A stretch of 64,000 bases of DNA. Source: Brachybacterium endophyticum. GTDB taxonomy: Bacteria > Actinomycetota > Actinomycetes > Actinomycetales > Dermabacteraceae. The stretch is taken from the NCBI RefSeq assembly GCF_003130585.1, contig NZ_QFKX01000002.1, forward strand, positions 1 to 64,000, in the 5' to 3' direction. Of this stretch, positions 16,141 to 25,612 are shown one piece after another. The notes below the pieces were generated by a model. It made no database searches and was not told the DNA's origin. It was given only the letters and a program-made list of their open reading frames with translations. Numbering within the stretch: the first letter of the stretch is position 1; each line of letters starts with the position of its first letter. The translations under genes were made by a program, and so were the position numbers.

Positions 16141-18399
16141 TCAGTAGGAGTGGCGGCCTCCGGTCACCTGATGGACGGCGCCCTCGGGCGTGATGATCTC
16201 TGCGGGTATCCCGTCGGGGATCCGCACGTCGAGGTGGACCATGCCGTCCGCACGCTTGTCCCAAGCGACCTCGATCCGGCCGACGGGGGAGTCGAGGGCC
16301 CCGCGCACCCACTCGAGGCCCGGCCCCGGGACAGGCTGGACCTGCACCCGTCGGTATCCGGGCTCCGCAGGGCGGATACCCAGGACGACCTGGTAGATCC
16401 AGTCCGCCACGGCGCCGAGTGCGTAGTGGTTGAAGCTCGTCATCTCCCCGGGGTTGATGGAGCCGTCCGGGAGCATCGAGTCCCAGCGCTCCCAGATCGT
16501 CGTCGCCCCCATCGACACCGGGTACAGCCATGAGGGGCACTGCTCCTCGAGCAGCAGGCGGTAGGCGTCCTCGACGTGGCCCGTCCCCGAGAGCGCCCAG
16601 GTGACGAACGGGGTGCCCGCGAAGCCGGTGGAGACGCGGTAGTCGTGCGCGCGGACCAGCTCGGCCAACCGGGCTCCTGCCGACTCCCGGTCCGCGGCCT
16701 CGAGCAGGTCGAAGGCGATCGCGAGGGCGTAGACCGTCGCGCAGTCCGAGGTAATGGTCCCGTCCTCGTGCACGTAGGCGCGGGTGAAGGCGGCCAGGGT
16801 GTCCTCGGCCAGGCGCTGCCAGTGCGCGGCGTCCGCATCCTCCCCGAGCAGGCGTGCGGCCTCGGCGGCGAAGCGTGCCGAGCGCACCAGGCATGCGGTC
16901 GCCACCACGCCCTTGTCGGCCTTCGCGGCCGCGGGGTCGTGCGGCGAGGCGTCCGGATCCAGCCAGTCCCCGAACTGGAAGCCCGTGTCCCACAGGCCGC
17001 TGGGGGAGAGTGCCTTCTCGACGCTGCGCAGGTGCAGGGCGATTCCGGGGTACTCCTCGCGCAGACGCTCGAGGTCCCCGTAGGCGCTCCACAGTGCTTC
17101 GGCCACCCAGACGGCCGCATCGCCCCAGATCGCCGTCGGGGTGCTCGGGCTGGGCTCGGCATCGGCGGCGCGGGGGACGAGCTTCAGCAGGTCGGGCACC
17201 ACGAACGGGACCACCCGCTCGGGGCTCGCGGCGGTCTCCGCACGGAGGTCGAGCAGCCAGGCGTGCAGGAAGTCGGCGACGTCGAACTGGAAGGCGGCGG
17301 TGGCGGCGAACGCCGCGATGTCGCCGGTCCAGCCCAGGCGCTCGTCGCGTTGCGGGCAGTCGGTGGGGACGGCGAGGAAGTTCCCCCGCTGTGACCAGAT
17401 CGCGTTGCTGATCAGCTGGTTCACCCCGGCATGGGAGCTCTCGAAGGTCCCGGTCGGGCGGATGTCGGAGCCGACGACGACGGCCTCGATGTCCTGCTCC
17501 GTGAGGTCCCCGGGCCAGCCCGTGACCTCGGCGTAGCGGAAGCCGTGGAAGGTGAGTGTGGGTTCGAAGGTCTCCCCGGCGGGATCGCCGGCCAGGACGA
17601 TGCGGTCGGTCGCCGCGGCGCCGCGCAGCGGCCTGGTCCCCAGCTCCTCGTCCTCGAGCACCTCCGCGTGGCGCAGCGTGATCTCCGTGCCCGCGGGGCC
17701 GGAGACGGAGAAGCGCAGGAAGCCGACGAGGTTCTGCCCGAAGTCCACCAGCGTGCGGCCCGAGGGGGAGGACCAGATGCGCTGCGGTGCGACGCTCTCG
17801 TGGCGCGTGATCGGCGGCGAGGCCTGGGGGATCAGGGTGGAGCGCTCGATCTCGACGATGCGCACGGGCTCGGGTTCCGTGGGGGCGAGGCGTCGGTCCT
17901 CGCGCTGACCCTGGTAGAGGTTCGCGAGCTCGATCGGTCCCAGGGACGACGTCCACGACTCGTCGGTGCGCAGGTACTCGACGGTGCCGTCGGTGAAGGT
18001 GACCTCGAGCGCGGCGAGGAAGGCGAGATCCTCCCCGTAGTTCGCGGGGGAGCCCGAGAATCCGAGGTCTCCGCGCCACCAGCCGCCGGCGAGGGTGACG
18101 TCGAGCTGCACCCGGTCCCCGCCCGTGCGGACGAGCTCGGTGACGTCGAAGCTCTGCACCTGCAGGCGGTGCTCGTAGACGGTCCACCCGGGGTTCAGCA
18201 GGGAGGTCGTCACCGGCCGGCCGTCGAGCCGGGCGTCGTAGACGCCGTGGGAGGTCGCATGGAGCACGGCGCCGGTCACCGCGGTGGCGCGCGTCCCCAG
18301 GTCGAGGGAGGACGAGAGCACGGGGAGTCGTCCGCGATCCTCGGGGGCGGTGATCGCGAGGGCGTCGGCGAGCAGGTCGGCGGGTGTGGTGGCTGGCAC
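16141..18399 (-). CDS. Alpha-L-rhamnosidase, GH78, cytoplasmic
   Basis: This 752-residue protein is a GH78 alpha-L-rhamnosidase. An N-terminal beta-sandwich region (including WWRGDLGFSG) precedes the (alpha/alpha)6 catalytic domain. That domain carries DCPQRDERLGWTGD (347-360) with the conserved acidic residues, and GATTIWERWD with Glu637, the likely general base by family homology. A C-terminal beta-sandwich follows. No signal peptide is present, so it acts on imported oligosaccharides, releasing L-rhamnose for the pathway at 21870-26791. The GTG start has no Shine-Dalgarno site, but TGGACT (18406-18411) ends six bases before it with TTGCAA 17 bases further up, so it is probably leaderless. 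The open frame upstream lacks start codons up to the operator. Confidence 0.93.
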   Translation of the reverse strand: MPATTPADLLADALAITAPEDRGRLPVLSSSLDLGTRATAVTGAVLHATSHGVYDARLDGRPVTTSLLNPGWTVYEHRLQVQSFDVTELVRTGGDRVQLDVTLAGGWWRGDLGFSGSPANYGEDLAFLAALEVTFTDGTVEYLRTDESWTSSLGPIELANLYQGQREDRRLAPTEPEPVRIVEIERSTLIPQASPPITRHESVAPQRIWSSPSGRTLVDFGQNLVGFLRFSVSGPAGTEITLRHAEVLEDEELGTRPLRGAAATDRIVLAGDPAGETFEPTLTFHGFRYAEVTGWPGDLTEQDIEAVVVGSDIRPTGTFESSHAGVNQLISNAIWSQRGNFLAVPTDCPQRDERLGWTGDIAAFAATAAFQFDVADFLHAWLLDLRAETAASPERVVPFVVPDLLKLVPRAADAEPSPSTPTAIWGDAAVWVAEALWSAYGDLERLREEYPGIALHLRSVEKALSPSGLWDTGFQFGDWLDPDASPHDPAAAKADKGVVATACLVRSARFAAEAARLLGEDADAAHWQRLAEDTLAAFTRAYVHEDGTITSDCATVYALAIAFDLLEAADRESAGARLAELVRAHDYRVSTGFAGTPFVTWALSGTGHVEDAYRLLLEEQCPSWLYPVSMGATTIWERWDSMLPDGSINPGEMTSFNHYALGAVADWIYQVVLGIRPAEPGYRRVQVQPVPGPGLEWVRGALDSPVGRIEVAWDKRADGMVHLDVRIPDGIPAEIITPEGAVHQVTGGRHSY

Positions 18400-18405
18400 C
18401 GCCTC

Positions 18406-18434
18406 AGTCCACCATGGTGGCTGAAACGTTGCAA
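18406..18434 (-). promoter_or_regulatory. Promoter and LacI-type operator of the GH78 gene
   Basis: On the minus strand TTGCAA (18434-18429) and TGGACT (18411-18406) are 17 bases apart and the -10 ends six bases before the GTG start. The palindrome TGAAACGTTGCA (18422-18433, 5 of 6 pairs) covers the -35, so a LacI regulator bound there would shut the gene off. The divergent LacI gene starts 74 bases away. Confidence 0.65.
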
Positions 18435-18506
18435 GAGCGGTCCCGCATCCTGGCTGCGCCACGGCGCCGTGCCGGTCGTCGCGTGGCCGTGGGGTACCGT
18501 CGGCCC

Positions 18507-19523
18507 GTGGTGAACTCGCGATCGGTGGGCATGAAGGACGTCGCGCGCGCGGCCGGGGTGTCCGTGGGGACGGTCTCGAACGTGCTGAACCGCCCCGGCA
18601 TCGTCTCCGAGGACCGTCGGGCCCGTGTGGAGCAGGCGATCGCAAGCCTCGGGTACGTGCGCAACGATGCCGCCCGCCAGCTCAAGATGGGGCGATCGCG
18701 CACGGTGGGCGCGATCGTCCTGGACTCCACCAATCCCTTCTACGCCGAGCTCGTGCACGGCATGGAGGCCGCCGCCGAGGACTCCGGCCTGGCCGTGATC
18801 GTGGGCAGTTCGGGCAATCGCGCCGAGCGCGAGGAGCTCTACCTCTCGCTGTTCGAGGAGCAGCGGGTCCGCGGGATCCTGCTGGCCTCCGCGGGCGCCG
18901 GGAGCGAGGTGGTCCGAGGGATCATCGAGCGCGGCACCCCGGTGGTGACGGTCGAGGACGAGGGTGCCGTCAGCGGCGGCTCGACGGTCTCGGTCGACGA
19001 CGTCGAGGGCGGCGGTCTCGCGCTGCGCCATCTGCTCGAGGGCGGGTCGCAGCGCCCGGCGATGGTCTACGCGCGCTCCGACCTGCACCAGGTGGCGGCG
19101 CGCATCGACGGGGCCCGGGCGGCCGCCGCCGCGGCCGGCGTGGAGCTCGAGCTGATCGAGGCCGAGGACCTCGACGTGCTCGCCGGACGCGCCGCCGGGG
19201 CCCAGGTCGCCGCGCGGTCTCCCGCGAACCGTCCCGACGGCGTGTTCTGCGTGAACGACCTCGTGGCCGTCGGCATGATGCAGGCCTTCGTGTACGAGGG
19301 GCGGATCGCCGTGCCCGATGACGTGGCCATGGTCGGCTACGACGACATCGCCTTCGCTCGCAGCACCGTGGTGCCGCTGACCTCGATCGCCCAGCCCGCG
19401 GACCTCATGGGTCGCACCGCGCTGGCGCTGCTCGAGGAGAAGATCGTCGGCGGCCCCGGCGCCGAGGACCGCCACGTGCGCTTCAGCCCGGAGCTGGTGC
19501 GGCGGGAGTCCTCGCGGGGCTGA
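18507..19523 (+). CDS. LacI family transcriptional regulator (rhamnosidase)
   Basis: This 338-residue protein has the LacI helix-turn-helix MKDVARAAGVSVGTVSNVL at residues 9-27, the hinge, and an effector-binding domain with typical blocks (VGAIVLDSTNPFYAEL, FCVNDLVAVGMM, VGYDDIAFARS). The start is taken as GTG at 18507 because TACCGT (18495-18500) lies six bases upstream, the layout of leaderless actinobacterial transcripts; GTG 18510 is the alternative. It is divergent from the GH78 gene and the TGAAACG-type palindrome between them is its probable site. Similar palindromes lie before the rhamnose operon (28231-28242) and near 37560-37571, so it may be the rhamnose-responsive regulator of several operons. 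Confidence 0.9.
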   Translation: MVNSRSVGMKDVARAAGVSVGTVSNVLNRPGIVSEDRRARVEQAIASLGYVRNDAARQLKMGRSRTVGAIVLDSTNPFYAELVHGMEAAAEDSGLAVIVGSSGNRAEREELYLSLFEEQRVRGILLASAGAGSEVVRGIIERGTPVVTVEDEGAVSGGSTVSVDDVEGGGLALRHLLEGGSQRPAMVYARSDLHQVAARIDGARAAAAAAGVELELIEAEDLDVLAGRAAGAQVAARSPANRPDGVFCVNDLVAVGMMQAFVYEGRIAVPDDVAMVGYDDIAFARSTVVPLTSIAQPADLMGRTALALLEEKIVGGPGAEDRHVRFSPELVRRESSRG

Positions 19524-19530
19524 CCGGGCG

Positions 19531-19548
19531 CCTGCCGGGACCCGGCAC
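19531..19548. terminator. Candidate bidirectional terminator hairpin
   Basis: TGCCGG (19533-19538) pairs with CCGGCA (19542-19547) across a three-base loop in the 37-base gap between convergent genes. There is no T run, so termination here is only plausible. Confidence 0.3.
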
Positions 19549-19560
19549 GGCCCGGGAGGG

Positions 19561-20901
19561 TCACGCCCCGGCGGGCACCGCGTCCTCCTCGATGCGCAGA
19601 TCGCGTCCGCGGGTCTCGGGCGAGGCGATCGCGCCGATCAGCGAGAGCGCGATCATCACCATCATGTAGACCGCGACCGGCCACCACGAGCCGGCCGCCC
19701 AGGTGATCAGCGCCGAGCACACCAGCGGGGCCACGCCGCCGCCCAGCACGGAGGAGAACTCCCTGGCGAGCGAGATGCCGGCGTAGCGGTAGCGGGCACC
19801 GAAGATCTCCGCGTAGAAGGCGCCCTGGCTGCCCACGGTCCCGTAGCCGGCGACGACGAAACCGACGAACACCACCAGGCCGATCAGGATCGGCTGTGCG
19901 GTGCTGATCAGCAGGAACGCCGGGATCGGGAAGACGAGCAGGAAGCTCAGGACGGCGATCATCACCGGGCGCCGACCGAAGCGATCGGTCGCGGCGCCGA
20001 ACAGCACGCAGCCCACGGCCGCGCCGAGAGCCCCGTACAGCAGGATCTCGGGGATGAAGCTCGCCTCCACGTTCAGCCACGTGACCAGGAACGACCCCAT
20101 GAAGACCTGGTAGATGTAGCTCTGGCCGTTGGATCCCATGTTGATCACGAACACCCGCCACAGCGGCGCGCGTCCGTGGCGCAGCACGTCCCCGATGGGC
20201 GTCGACTCCTGGCCGATGCGCGCCTTCTGGGTCTCGGCGAACACCGGGGACTCCTTGAGGGTCCGGCGCAGCACGTAGGCGGCGATGGTCACGATCGCCG
20301 AGGACCAGAACACCGCCCGCCAGCCCCAGCTGGTCAGGGCCTCCTCCGGCAGCTTCTGCGCGGCGATCCAGGCCAGGGCGCCCAGCACCGATCCCAGGGC
20401 TGCTCCCGAGAAGACGATCGAGGTGAAGAAGCCACGGCGGCGCACGCCCGCGGTCTCCGCCAGCAGGGTGACGCCGCCGGCCTGCTCGGCGCCGGCGCCG
20501 AAACCCTGGAGGATGCGGCAGACGACGAGCAGGATCGGCGCGAGGATCCCGGCCTGGTGGTAGGTGGGCAGGCAGCCGATCGCGAAGGTCGCGATGCCCA
20601 TCAGGAACAGGGTGGTCACGAGCACCCACTTGCGCCCGAGACGGTCGCCGAAGCGGGAGAAGAACAGGCCTCCCAGCGGGCGCGCGGCGAAGCCCACGGC
20701 GTAGGCGCTCATCGCCGCGATGATGCCCACCGCCGGGGTGACATCGGGGAAGAAGAGGCTGTTGAAGATGATGGCGGATGCCGTGCCGTAGATGACGAAG
20801 TCGTACTGCTCGAGCATCGTGCCGACGAGCCCGGCGAGCGAGGCCTGACGAAGATGGGCGCGGTCCACCTCGGGTTCGGCGGCGGCGATGGCGCTGGACA
20901 T
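19561..20901 (-). CDS. MFS transporter, metabolite:H+ symporter (MHS) family
   Basis: This 446-residue protein has twelve predicted hydrophobic segments. The N-terminal GTMLEQYDFVIYG block is characteristic of MHS-type symporters (ShiA/ProP/KgtP-like). GDRLGRKWVL is the MFS loop 2-3 motif. Such proteins import organic acids or zwitterions with protons. Between rhamnosidase and rhamnose genes and beside an IclR regulator, a sugar acid or lactate is a reasonable guess, but nothing in the sequence settles it. The ATG at 20901 follows CCAGGAG. The region before it holds TGAAACGCCTTCGCA on the minus strand, a weak LacI-like half-site. Confidence 0.88.
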   Translation of the reverse strand: MSSAIAAAEPEVDRAHLRQASLAGLVGTMLEQYDFVIYGTASAIIFNSLFFPDVTPAVGIIAAMSAYAVGFAARPLGGLFFSRFGDRLGRKWVLVTTLFLMGIATFAIGCLPTYHQAGILAPILLVVCRILQGFGAGAEQAGGVTLLAETAGVRRRGFFTSIVFSGAALGSVLGALAWIAAQKLPEEALTSWGWRAVFWSSAIVTIAAYVLRRTLKESPVFAETQKARIGQESTPIGDVLRHGRAPLWRVFVINMGSNGQSYIYQVFMGSFLVTWLNVEASFIPEILLYGALGAAVGCVLFGAATDRFGRRPVMIAVLSFLLVFPIPAFLLISTAQPILIGLVVFVGFVVAGYGTVGSQGAFYAEIFGARYRYAGISLAREFSSVLGGGVAPLVCSALITWAAGSWWPVAVYMMVMIALSLIGAIASPETRGRDLRIEEDAVPAGA

Positions 20902-21088
20902 GGCACTCCTGGCGTCGTTGCGAAGGCGTTTCATTGTGCGGTATGCACGATCCACAGAGCGTAACGGGGCGCGTCGGGCGGGGCAACCAGCGTCCGGAGC
21001 GCCGGGACAGAAGCAGAGGGCGGACCCCCGGAGCACGCGCGGGCGTGCGGAGCGAGCGGATCGACCTCGTCGACCAGGGGTCGAGAGC

Positions 21089-21859
21089 TCAGCGGGGGAT
21101 CGAGAGCGGCGCGGGCAGCAGCTCCGAGAGTTCCTCGCGCATGAGGCCGTGGAGCTCCTCGATCCGCGCCGACGTCATCCGCTCGGCGGGAGCCGTGACG
21201 GAGACGGCGGCGACCGCACGTCCGCTGCGCAGCACGGGCATGCCGAGGCAGGCGATCCCGGGCTCGTTCTCGCGGATCTCGGTCGCGCACCCCCGGGCCC
21301 GCGCCTGCTCGAGGGTCTCCCAGACGTGCCGGGTCGAGACTTCGAGGGCGGGGTCGACGACCCGTGTGAAGACCTCGAGCTGCTCCCGGCGCACATCGGT
21401 GAAGGCCAGGAGCGCGCGTCCCATGGCCGAGACGGCGGCCGGGACGGTGCCGCCCACGCTCGACCACACCCGGATCGTGCGCGCGGGCTCGACCTTGTCG
21501 ATGTACCGCACGTGCGCGCCCTCGAGGACGCCGGCATGGACGAGCTCGTGGGTGCGCTCGCTGAGGGCGACCAGGGCCGGGTGCAGCAGCGGCGCGAGAT
21601 GCGCCTCGGCGGTGAAGGCCTCGCCCAGGCGGGCGGCGACGGTCCCGAGGCGGTACCTGCCCTCGACCTGGTCGACGAAGTCCCGGTGCCGCAGCGCCTG
21701 CAGGGCGCGATGTGCGGTCGCCTTGTGCAGACCCGTCAGCGTCGCGAGATCTGCGAGCGAGGAGCCCTCGGGGCCGGCCTCGGCGAGGTGGACGAGCAGG
21801 AGGGCCGCACGATCGATCGCCTCGACCGGGGACTTGGCGGGCGGATCCTCGGCGTTCAT
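21089..21859 (-). CDS. IclR family transcriptional regulator
   Basis: This 256-residue regulator has an N-terminal winged helix (about residues 12-75, with LADLATLTGLHKATAHRALQ as the recognition region) and a C-terminal IclR effector domain beginning near residue 80. It probably responds to a small metabolite of the surrounding catabolic genes. The ATG has no Shine-Dalgarno site; TAGACT on the minus strand (21872-21867) lies seven bases upstream, which suggests a leaderless promoter overlapping the end of rhaB. Targets may include the MHS transporter downstream (gap 187 bases) or the rhamnose genes upstream; the sequence does not decide. Confidence 0.9.
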   Translation of the reverse strand: MNAEDPPAKSPVEAIDRAALLLVHLAEAGPEGSSLADLATLTGLHKATAHRALQALRHRDFVDQVEGRYRLGTVAARLGEAFTAEAHLAPLLHPALVALSERTHELVHAGVLEGAHVRYIDKVEPARTIRVWSSVGGTVPAAVSAMGRALLAFTDVRREQLEVFTRVVDPALEVSTRHVWETLEQARARGCATEIRENEPGIACLGMPVLRSGRAVAAVSVTAPAERMTSARIEELHGLMREELSELLPAPLSIPR

Positions 21860-21869
21860 CCGCCGCAGT

Positions 21870-23489
21870 CTACGGGCGGAACACCTCGAGCTCGACGCTC
21901 TCGCGCACCAGCGCGCGAACGGCGTCCGGTCCCGGGCCGATCGCGCCCAGGCTGCTCGCCTGCAGGGCCAGATTGCCCATCGCCGTCGCCTCCATCGGCC
22001 CGGCGACGACCTCGATGCCCAGTGCGTGCGCCGTCAGCTGGTTCAGCAGGTGGTTGCGACTGCCGCCGCCCACCACGTGCAGCCGGTGCGGGAGGGGGCG
22101 CCCTGCGAGACGGCAGGCGGTGCGCAGCTCGTCGCGGTAGGTCTCGGCGAGGGACTCCAGGATCATCCGCACGATCTCCGCCGGCGTCTGCGGGCGGGCA
22201 TCGGAGCCGTCCAGAGCGTGAGCGGCCTCGACGACGCGATCGGCCATGCGGCCGGGCGGCAGGAACTCCGGATCGGTGGGGTCGATGCGGAAGCGGTCCG
22301 GTGACTCCTCGGCGGCCGCGGCGAGGAGCTCGGCGAGGTCCGGGCAGGTGCCGTCGGCGTCCTCCTGCCACTGCCGGATCGATTCGCTCACCAGCCACAT
22401 CCCGGCGACGTTCTTCAGGAACCGCACGCTGTCGCCCACCCCGCCCTCGTTCGTGAAGCCCGCCGCGCGCACCTCCTCGCCGATGACGGGGCGGGGGATC
22501 TCCAGCCCGATCAGGGACCAGGTGCCGGAGGAGATGAAGGCGAGCGGGGGAGCGGCGTCACCCGCGTCCGCGCCCGCGGACTCGTGCTCCGCGGGGATAG
22601 CGAGCACGGCGGAGGCCGTGTCGTGGGAGCCGACCGCCGTCACCGGGACCTCCGGCACGCCCAGCTGCGCGGCGAGAGCCGGGACCAGCGTGCCGATCCG
22701 CTCGCCCGGGCGCACGAGCGGGGCCAGCAGCGAGGGGATCGCTCCGCTCGCGTCGACGAGCTCGGGGACCCAGTCACCCGCCGCGGCCGCGAACATCCCG
22801 GTCGTCGAGGCGTTGGTGACCTCCGTGCGACGTTCGCCGGTCAGCAGGTAGGCCAGGAGGTCGGGGACCAGCAGCAGCGAGGACCCCTCGGACAGCGTCT
22901 CGAGCCGGTCGTCGGAGGCGAGCTGGTAGAGAGTGTTGAAGGGCTGCTGGGCGATGCCCGTCAGGGCGAACTGCCGCTCCGCGCTGACCCGGCGGGCCAG
23001 GTGAGCGTCGACCCCCTCCGTGCGCTCGTCGCGGTAGGCGATCACCTCCCCGATCCGCTCCCCGGAGCCGGGGAGCGGGCTGCCGTCGGCCTCTGCACGG
23101 TCCGGGCCGACGAAGCCGTAGTCCACGGCCCAGGAGTCCACGCCGATCGATGCGAGGTCCTGCGCCCCGAGCTCGACGGCGAGCCTCCGGGCCGCCGAGA
23201 GTCCCGTGCGGACCTCGGCCCAGAGCGCGTCGACGTCCCAGCTCAGGTGCCCGTCCCGTCGTTCGAGGCGGTTCTCGAAGCGATGGGCGGCGTGCAGGTC
23301 CAGGCGCGCTCGGGCATCGTGGCCGCGGTCGCTGCGAACGAGGCCGAGCATCGCGCGGCCGGAGCTCGCGCCGAGGTCGATCGCCGCGAGGGCGAGGGGC
23401 GGGGGCTGGTCGGCGGTCGTGCACTGCCCGAGGGCCGCGGCAGGCCCGGTAGGCCCGGTGGGCCCCGGGGACCCGGTGTTCCCGGTCAT
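21870..23489 (-). CDS. rhaB: Rhamnulokinase
   Basis: This 539-residue FGGY-family kinase phosphorylates L-rhamnulose to L-rhamnulose-1-phosphate. The RhaB-type signature is clear: AIDLGASSGRAML in the N-terminal ATPase fold, VDSWAVDYGFVG, AVGSHDTASAV, FISSGTWSLIG and HVVGGGSRNHLLNQLTA near the ATP site. Residues 1-30 form a Gly/Pro/Thr-rich extension that is not part of the fold, so an internal start is possible. It is the last gene of the rhamnose operon, starting 10 bases after the aldolase-dehydrogenase stop. Confidence 0.95.
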   Translation of the reverse strand: MTGNTGSPGPTGPTGPAAALGQCTTADQPPPLALAAIDLGASSGRAMLGLVRSDRGHDARARLDLHAAHRFENRLERRDGHLSWDVDALWAEVRTGLSAARRLAVELGAQDLASIGVDSWAVDYGFVGPDRAEADGSPLPGSGERIGEVIAYRDERTEGVDAHLARRVSAERQFALTGIAQQPFNTLYQLASDDRLETLSEGSSLLLVPDLLAYLLTGERRTEVTNASTTGMFAAAAGDWVPELVDASGAIPSLLAPLVRPGERIGTLVPALAAQLGVPEVPVTAVGSHDTASAVLAIPAEHESAGADAGDAAPPLAFISSGTWSLIGLEIPRPVIGEEVRAAGFTNEGGVGDSVRFLKNVAGMWLVSESIRQWQEDADGTCPDLAELLAAAAEESPDRFRIDPTDPEFLPPGRMADRVVEAAHALDGSDARPQTPAEIVRMILESLAETYRDELRTACRLAGRPLPHRLHVVGGGSRNHLLNQLTAHALGIEVVAGPMEATAMGNLALQASSLGAIGPGPDAVRALVRESVELEVFRP

Positions 23490-23499
23490 CGGCCGTGCC

Positions 23500-25542
23500 T
23501 CAGCGCAGGAACGCGGCGGCGACGCCCGCGTCCACCGGGACGTGCAGGCCGGTGGTGTGCGAGAGGTCCCCGGCGGTCAGGGCGAACACGGCGTTCGCGA
23601 CGTTCTCGGGCAGCACCTCCCGCTTGAGGATCGTGCGCTGGGCGTAGAACTCGCCGAGCTCCTCCTCCTTGACGCCGTAGACCTTCGCGCGGCTCGCTCC
23701 CCAGCCACCCGCGAAGATGCCCGAGCCACGGACCACGCCGTCGGGGTTGATGCCGTTGACGCGGATCCGGTGGGCACCGAGCTCGACGGCGAGCAGCCGC
23801 ACCTGATGCGCCTGGTCGGCCTTGGTCGCGGAGTAGGCGATGTTGTTGGGGCCGGCGAACACCGAGTTCTTCGAGGAGATGTAGACGATGTCCCCTCCCA
23901 TGTCCTGCTCGATCATCACCCGGGCGGTCTCGCGGGAGACCAGGAAGGAGCCGCGGGCCATCACGTCGTGCTGGAGGTCCCAGTCCTTCGCGGTGGTCTC
24001 CAGCAGCGGCTTGGACAGGGAGAGCCCGGCGTTGTTGACCACCAGGTCGAGGCCGCCGAAGGCGAGCACCGCCTCGGCGACGGACTGCTGCACGGCGTCC
24101 TCGTCGGAGACGTCGACGCGCACGGCGACGGCGTGGTCCGCGCCGCCGAGCTCCTCGGCCGCCGTCCGGGCGTTCTCGAGGTTCAGGTCCGCGATGACGA
24201 CGCACGCCCCCTCGGCGACCAGCCGCTCGGCGGTCGCCCTGCCGATTCCCGATCCGCCGCCGGTGACCAGTGCGACCCTGGTCGCGAGCGGCTTCGGGGC
24301 GGGGCGCCGGCGCAGCTTCGCCTCCTCGAGGGCCCAGTACTCGATGCGGAACTTCTCCGCCTCGTCGATCGGGGCATAGGTGGAGACGGACTCGGCGCCG
24401 CGCATCACGCGGATCGCGTTGACGTAGAACTCCCCGGCCACGCGTGCGGTCTGCGCGTCGGCACCGAAGGAGAACATGCCCACGCCCGGGACCAGCACGA
24501 TCGCCGGGTCAGCTCCTCGGATCGCGGGGGAGTCCTGATCGGCATGGCGCTCGTAGTAGGCGGTGTAGTCCTCGCGGTAGGTCTCGTGCAGCTCGCGAAG
24601 CCGGGCGACCTGCTCCTCGGTCGTGGCGTCGGCCGGGAGGTCGAGGACCAGAGGCCGGACCTTGGTGCGCAGGAAGTGGTCGGGGCAGGAGGTGCCGAGC
24701 GCCGCGAGGCCCTCGAGCTTCGAGCCCGCGAGGAACTCGTGGACGTCCTCGGTGTCGGTCCAGTGGCCGACCGTCGGTGCGTCGGTCGAGGCCAGGCCAC
24801 GGATGACGGGGAACAGTGCCGAGGCCTTCGCGCGGCGCTCGGCCTCCGGCAGCGCGTGGCGCGAGGCATCGGGGGCGCCGAACGGTCGGCTGTCGCCATG
24901 GGTGTCGAGATACGTCTGGGCCTCGCGGATGATCCGCTCGGAGTTCTGCTGGGCCTGCTGGGAGGTGTCCCCCCAGGCGGTGATGCCGTGGCCGCCCAGG
25001 ATGCAGCCGATCGCCTGCGGGTTCTGCTCCTGGATGGCGGCGATGTCCAGCCCCAGCTGGAAGCCCGGCCGACGCCACGGCACCCACACCACGGCATCGC
25101 CGAAGATCTCCCGGGTCAGGCGCTCGCCGTCGGCGGCGGTGGCGAGCGCGATCCCGGCATCGGGGTGGAGGTGGTCCACGTGCGGGACGTCGACGAGCGC
25201 ATGCATCGCGGTGTCGATGCTCGGTGCCGCGCCGCCCCCGCCGAACAGGCAGTGGTCGAAAGCGGCGACCATCTCGTCCTCCCGCTCCACGCCGGGGTAG
25301 ACGTCCCTCAGCGCCCGCACGCGGTCCAGGCGCAGCACCGCCAGTCCCTTCTCGGTGAGGGTGCCCAGGTCGCCGCCGGACCCCTTGACCCAGAGCAGGT
25401 CGACGTCCTGGCCGGTGACGGGATCGGTGTCGGTGCCCTTGGCGGAGGTGTTGCCGCCGGCGTAGTTGGTGGTGCGTGGGTCGGCGCCCAGAGCGTTCGA
25501 ACGCTCCAGCAGGGCATCGACGGTCTGACGAGCAGTGGTCAT
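23500..25542 (-). CDS. rhaD: Bifunctional rhamnulose-1-phosphate aldolase / lactaldehyde dehydrogenase
   Basis: This 680-residue fusion has a class II aldolase/adducin domain (about 1-400) with NYAGGNTSAKG near the start, Zn-binding HVDHLHPD and a GGHGITAWG block. A short-chain dehydrogenase domain (about 423-680) follows, with TGGGSGIG (427-434) and the catalytic Tyr570 and Lys574 in YSATK. It splits L-rhamnulose-1-phosphate into DHAP and L-lactaldehyde, and the second domain probably oxidises the aldehyde to L-lactate with NAD. This fusion (also called RhaEW/YuxG type) is common in actinobacteria and Bacillus. The ATG at 25542 follows GAAGGAG. The open frame extends upstream but only across the intergenic region and the rhaI end. 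Confidence 0.93.
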   Translation of the reverse strand: MTTARQTVDALLERSNALGADPRTTNYAGGNTSAKGTDTDPVTGQDVDLLWVKGSGGDLGTLTEKGLAVLRLDRVRALRDVYPGVEREDEMVAAFDHCLFGGGGAAPSIDTAMHALVDVPHVDHLHPDAGIALATAADGERLTREIFGDAVVWVPWRRPGFQLGLDIAAIQEQNPQAIGCILGGHGITAWGDTSQQAQQNSERIIREAQTYLDTHGDSRPFGAPDASRHALPEAERRAKASALFPVIRGLASTDAPTVGHWTDTEDVHEFLAGSKLEGLAALGTSCPDHFLRTKVRPLVLDLPADATTEEQVARLRELHETYREDYTAYYERHADQDSPAIRGADPAIVLVPGVGMFSFGADAQTARVAGEFYVNAIRVMRGAESVSTYAPIDEAEKFRIEYWALEEAKLRRRPAPKPLATRVALVTGGGSGIGRATAERLVAEGACVVIADLNLENARTAAEELGGADHAVAVRVDVSDEDAVQQSVAEAVLAFGGLDLVVNNAGLSLSKPLLETTAKDWDLQHDVMARGSFLVSRETARVMIEQDMGGDIVYISSKNSVFAGPNNIAYSATKADQAHQVRLLAVELGAHRIRVNGINPDGVVRGSGIFAGGWGASRAKVYGVKEEELGEFYAQRTILKREVLPENVANAVFALTAGDLSHTTGLHVPVDAGVAAAFLR

Positions 25543-25612
25543 GAAGGCGCTCCTTCGGAGGTCGCGGAGAGGTGGTCGGGGGAGGTGCAAGGGGTTCGCG
25601 GGGGCTCGGGGC

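Noticed and set aside
18408-18417. ATG within CCACCATGGTGG as a start of the GH78 gene
   Set aside because: That ATG is followed by an in-frame TGA two codons later, so it cannot start the gene; GTG at 18399 is used.
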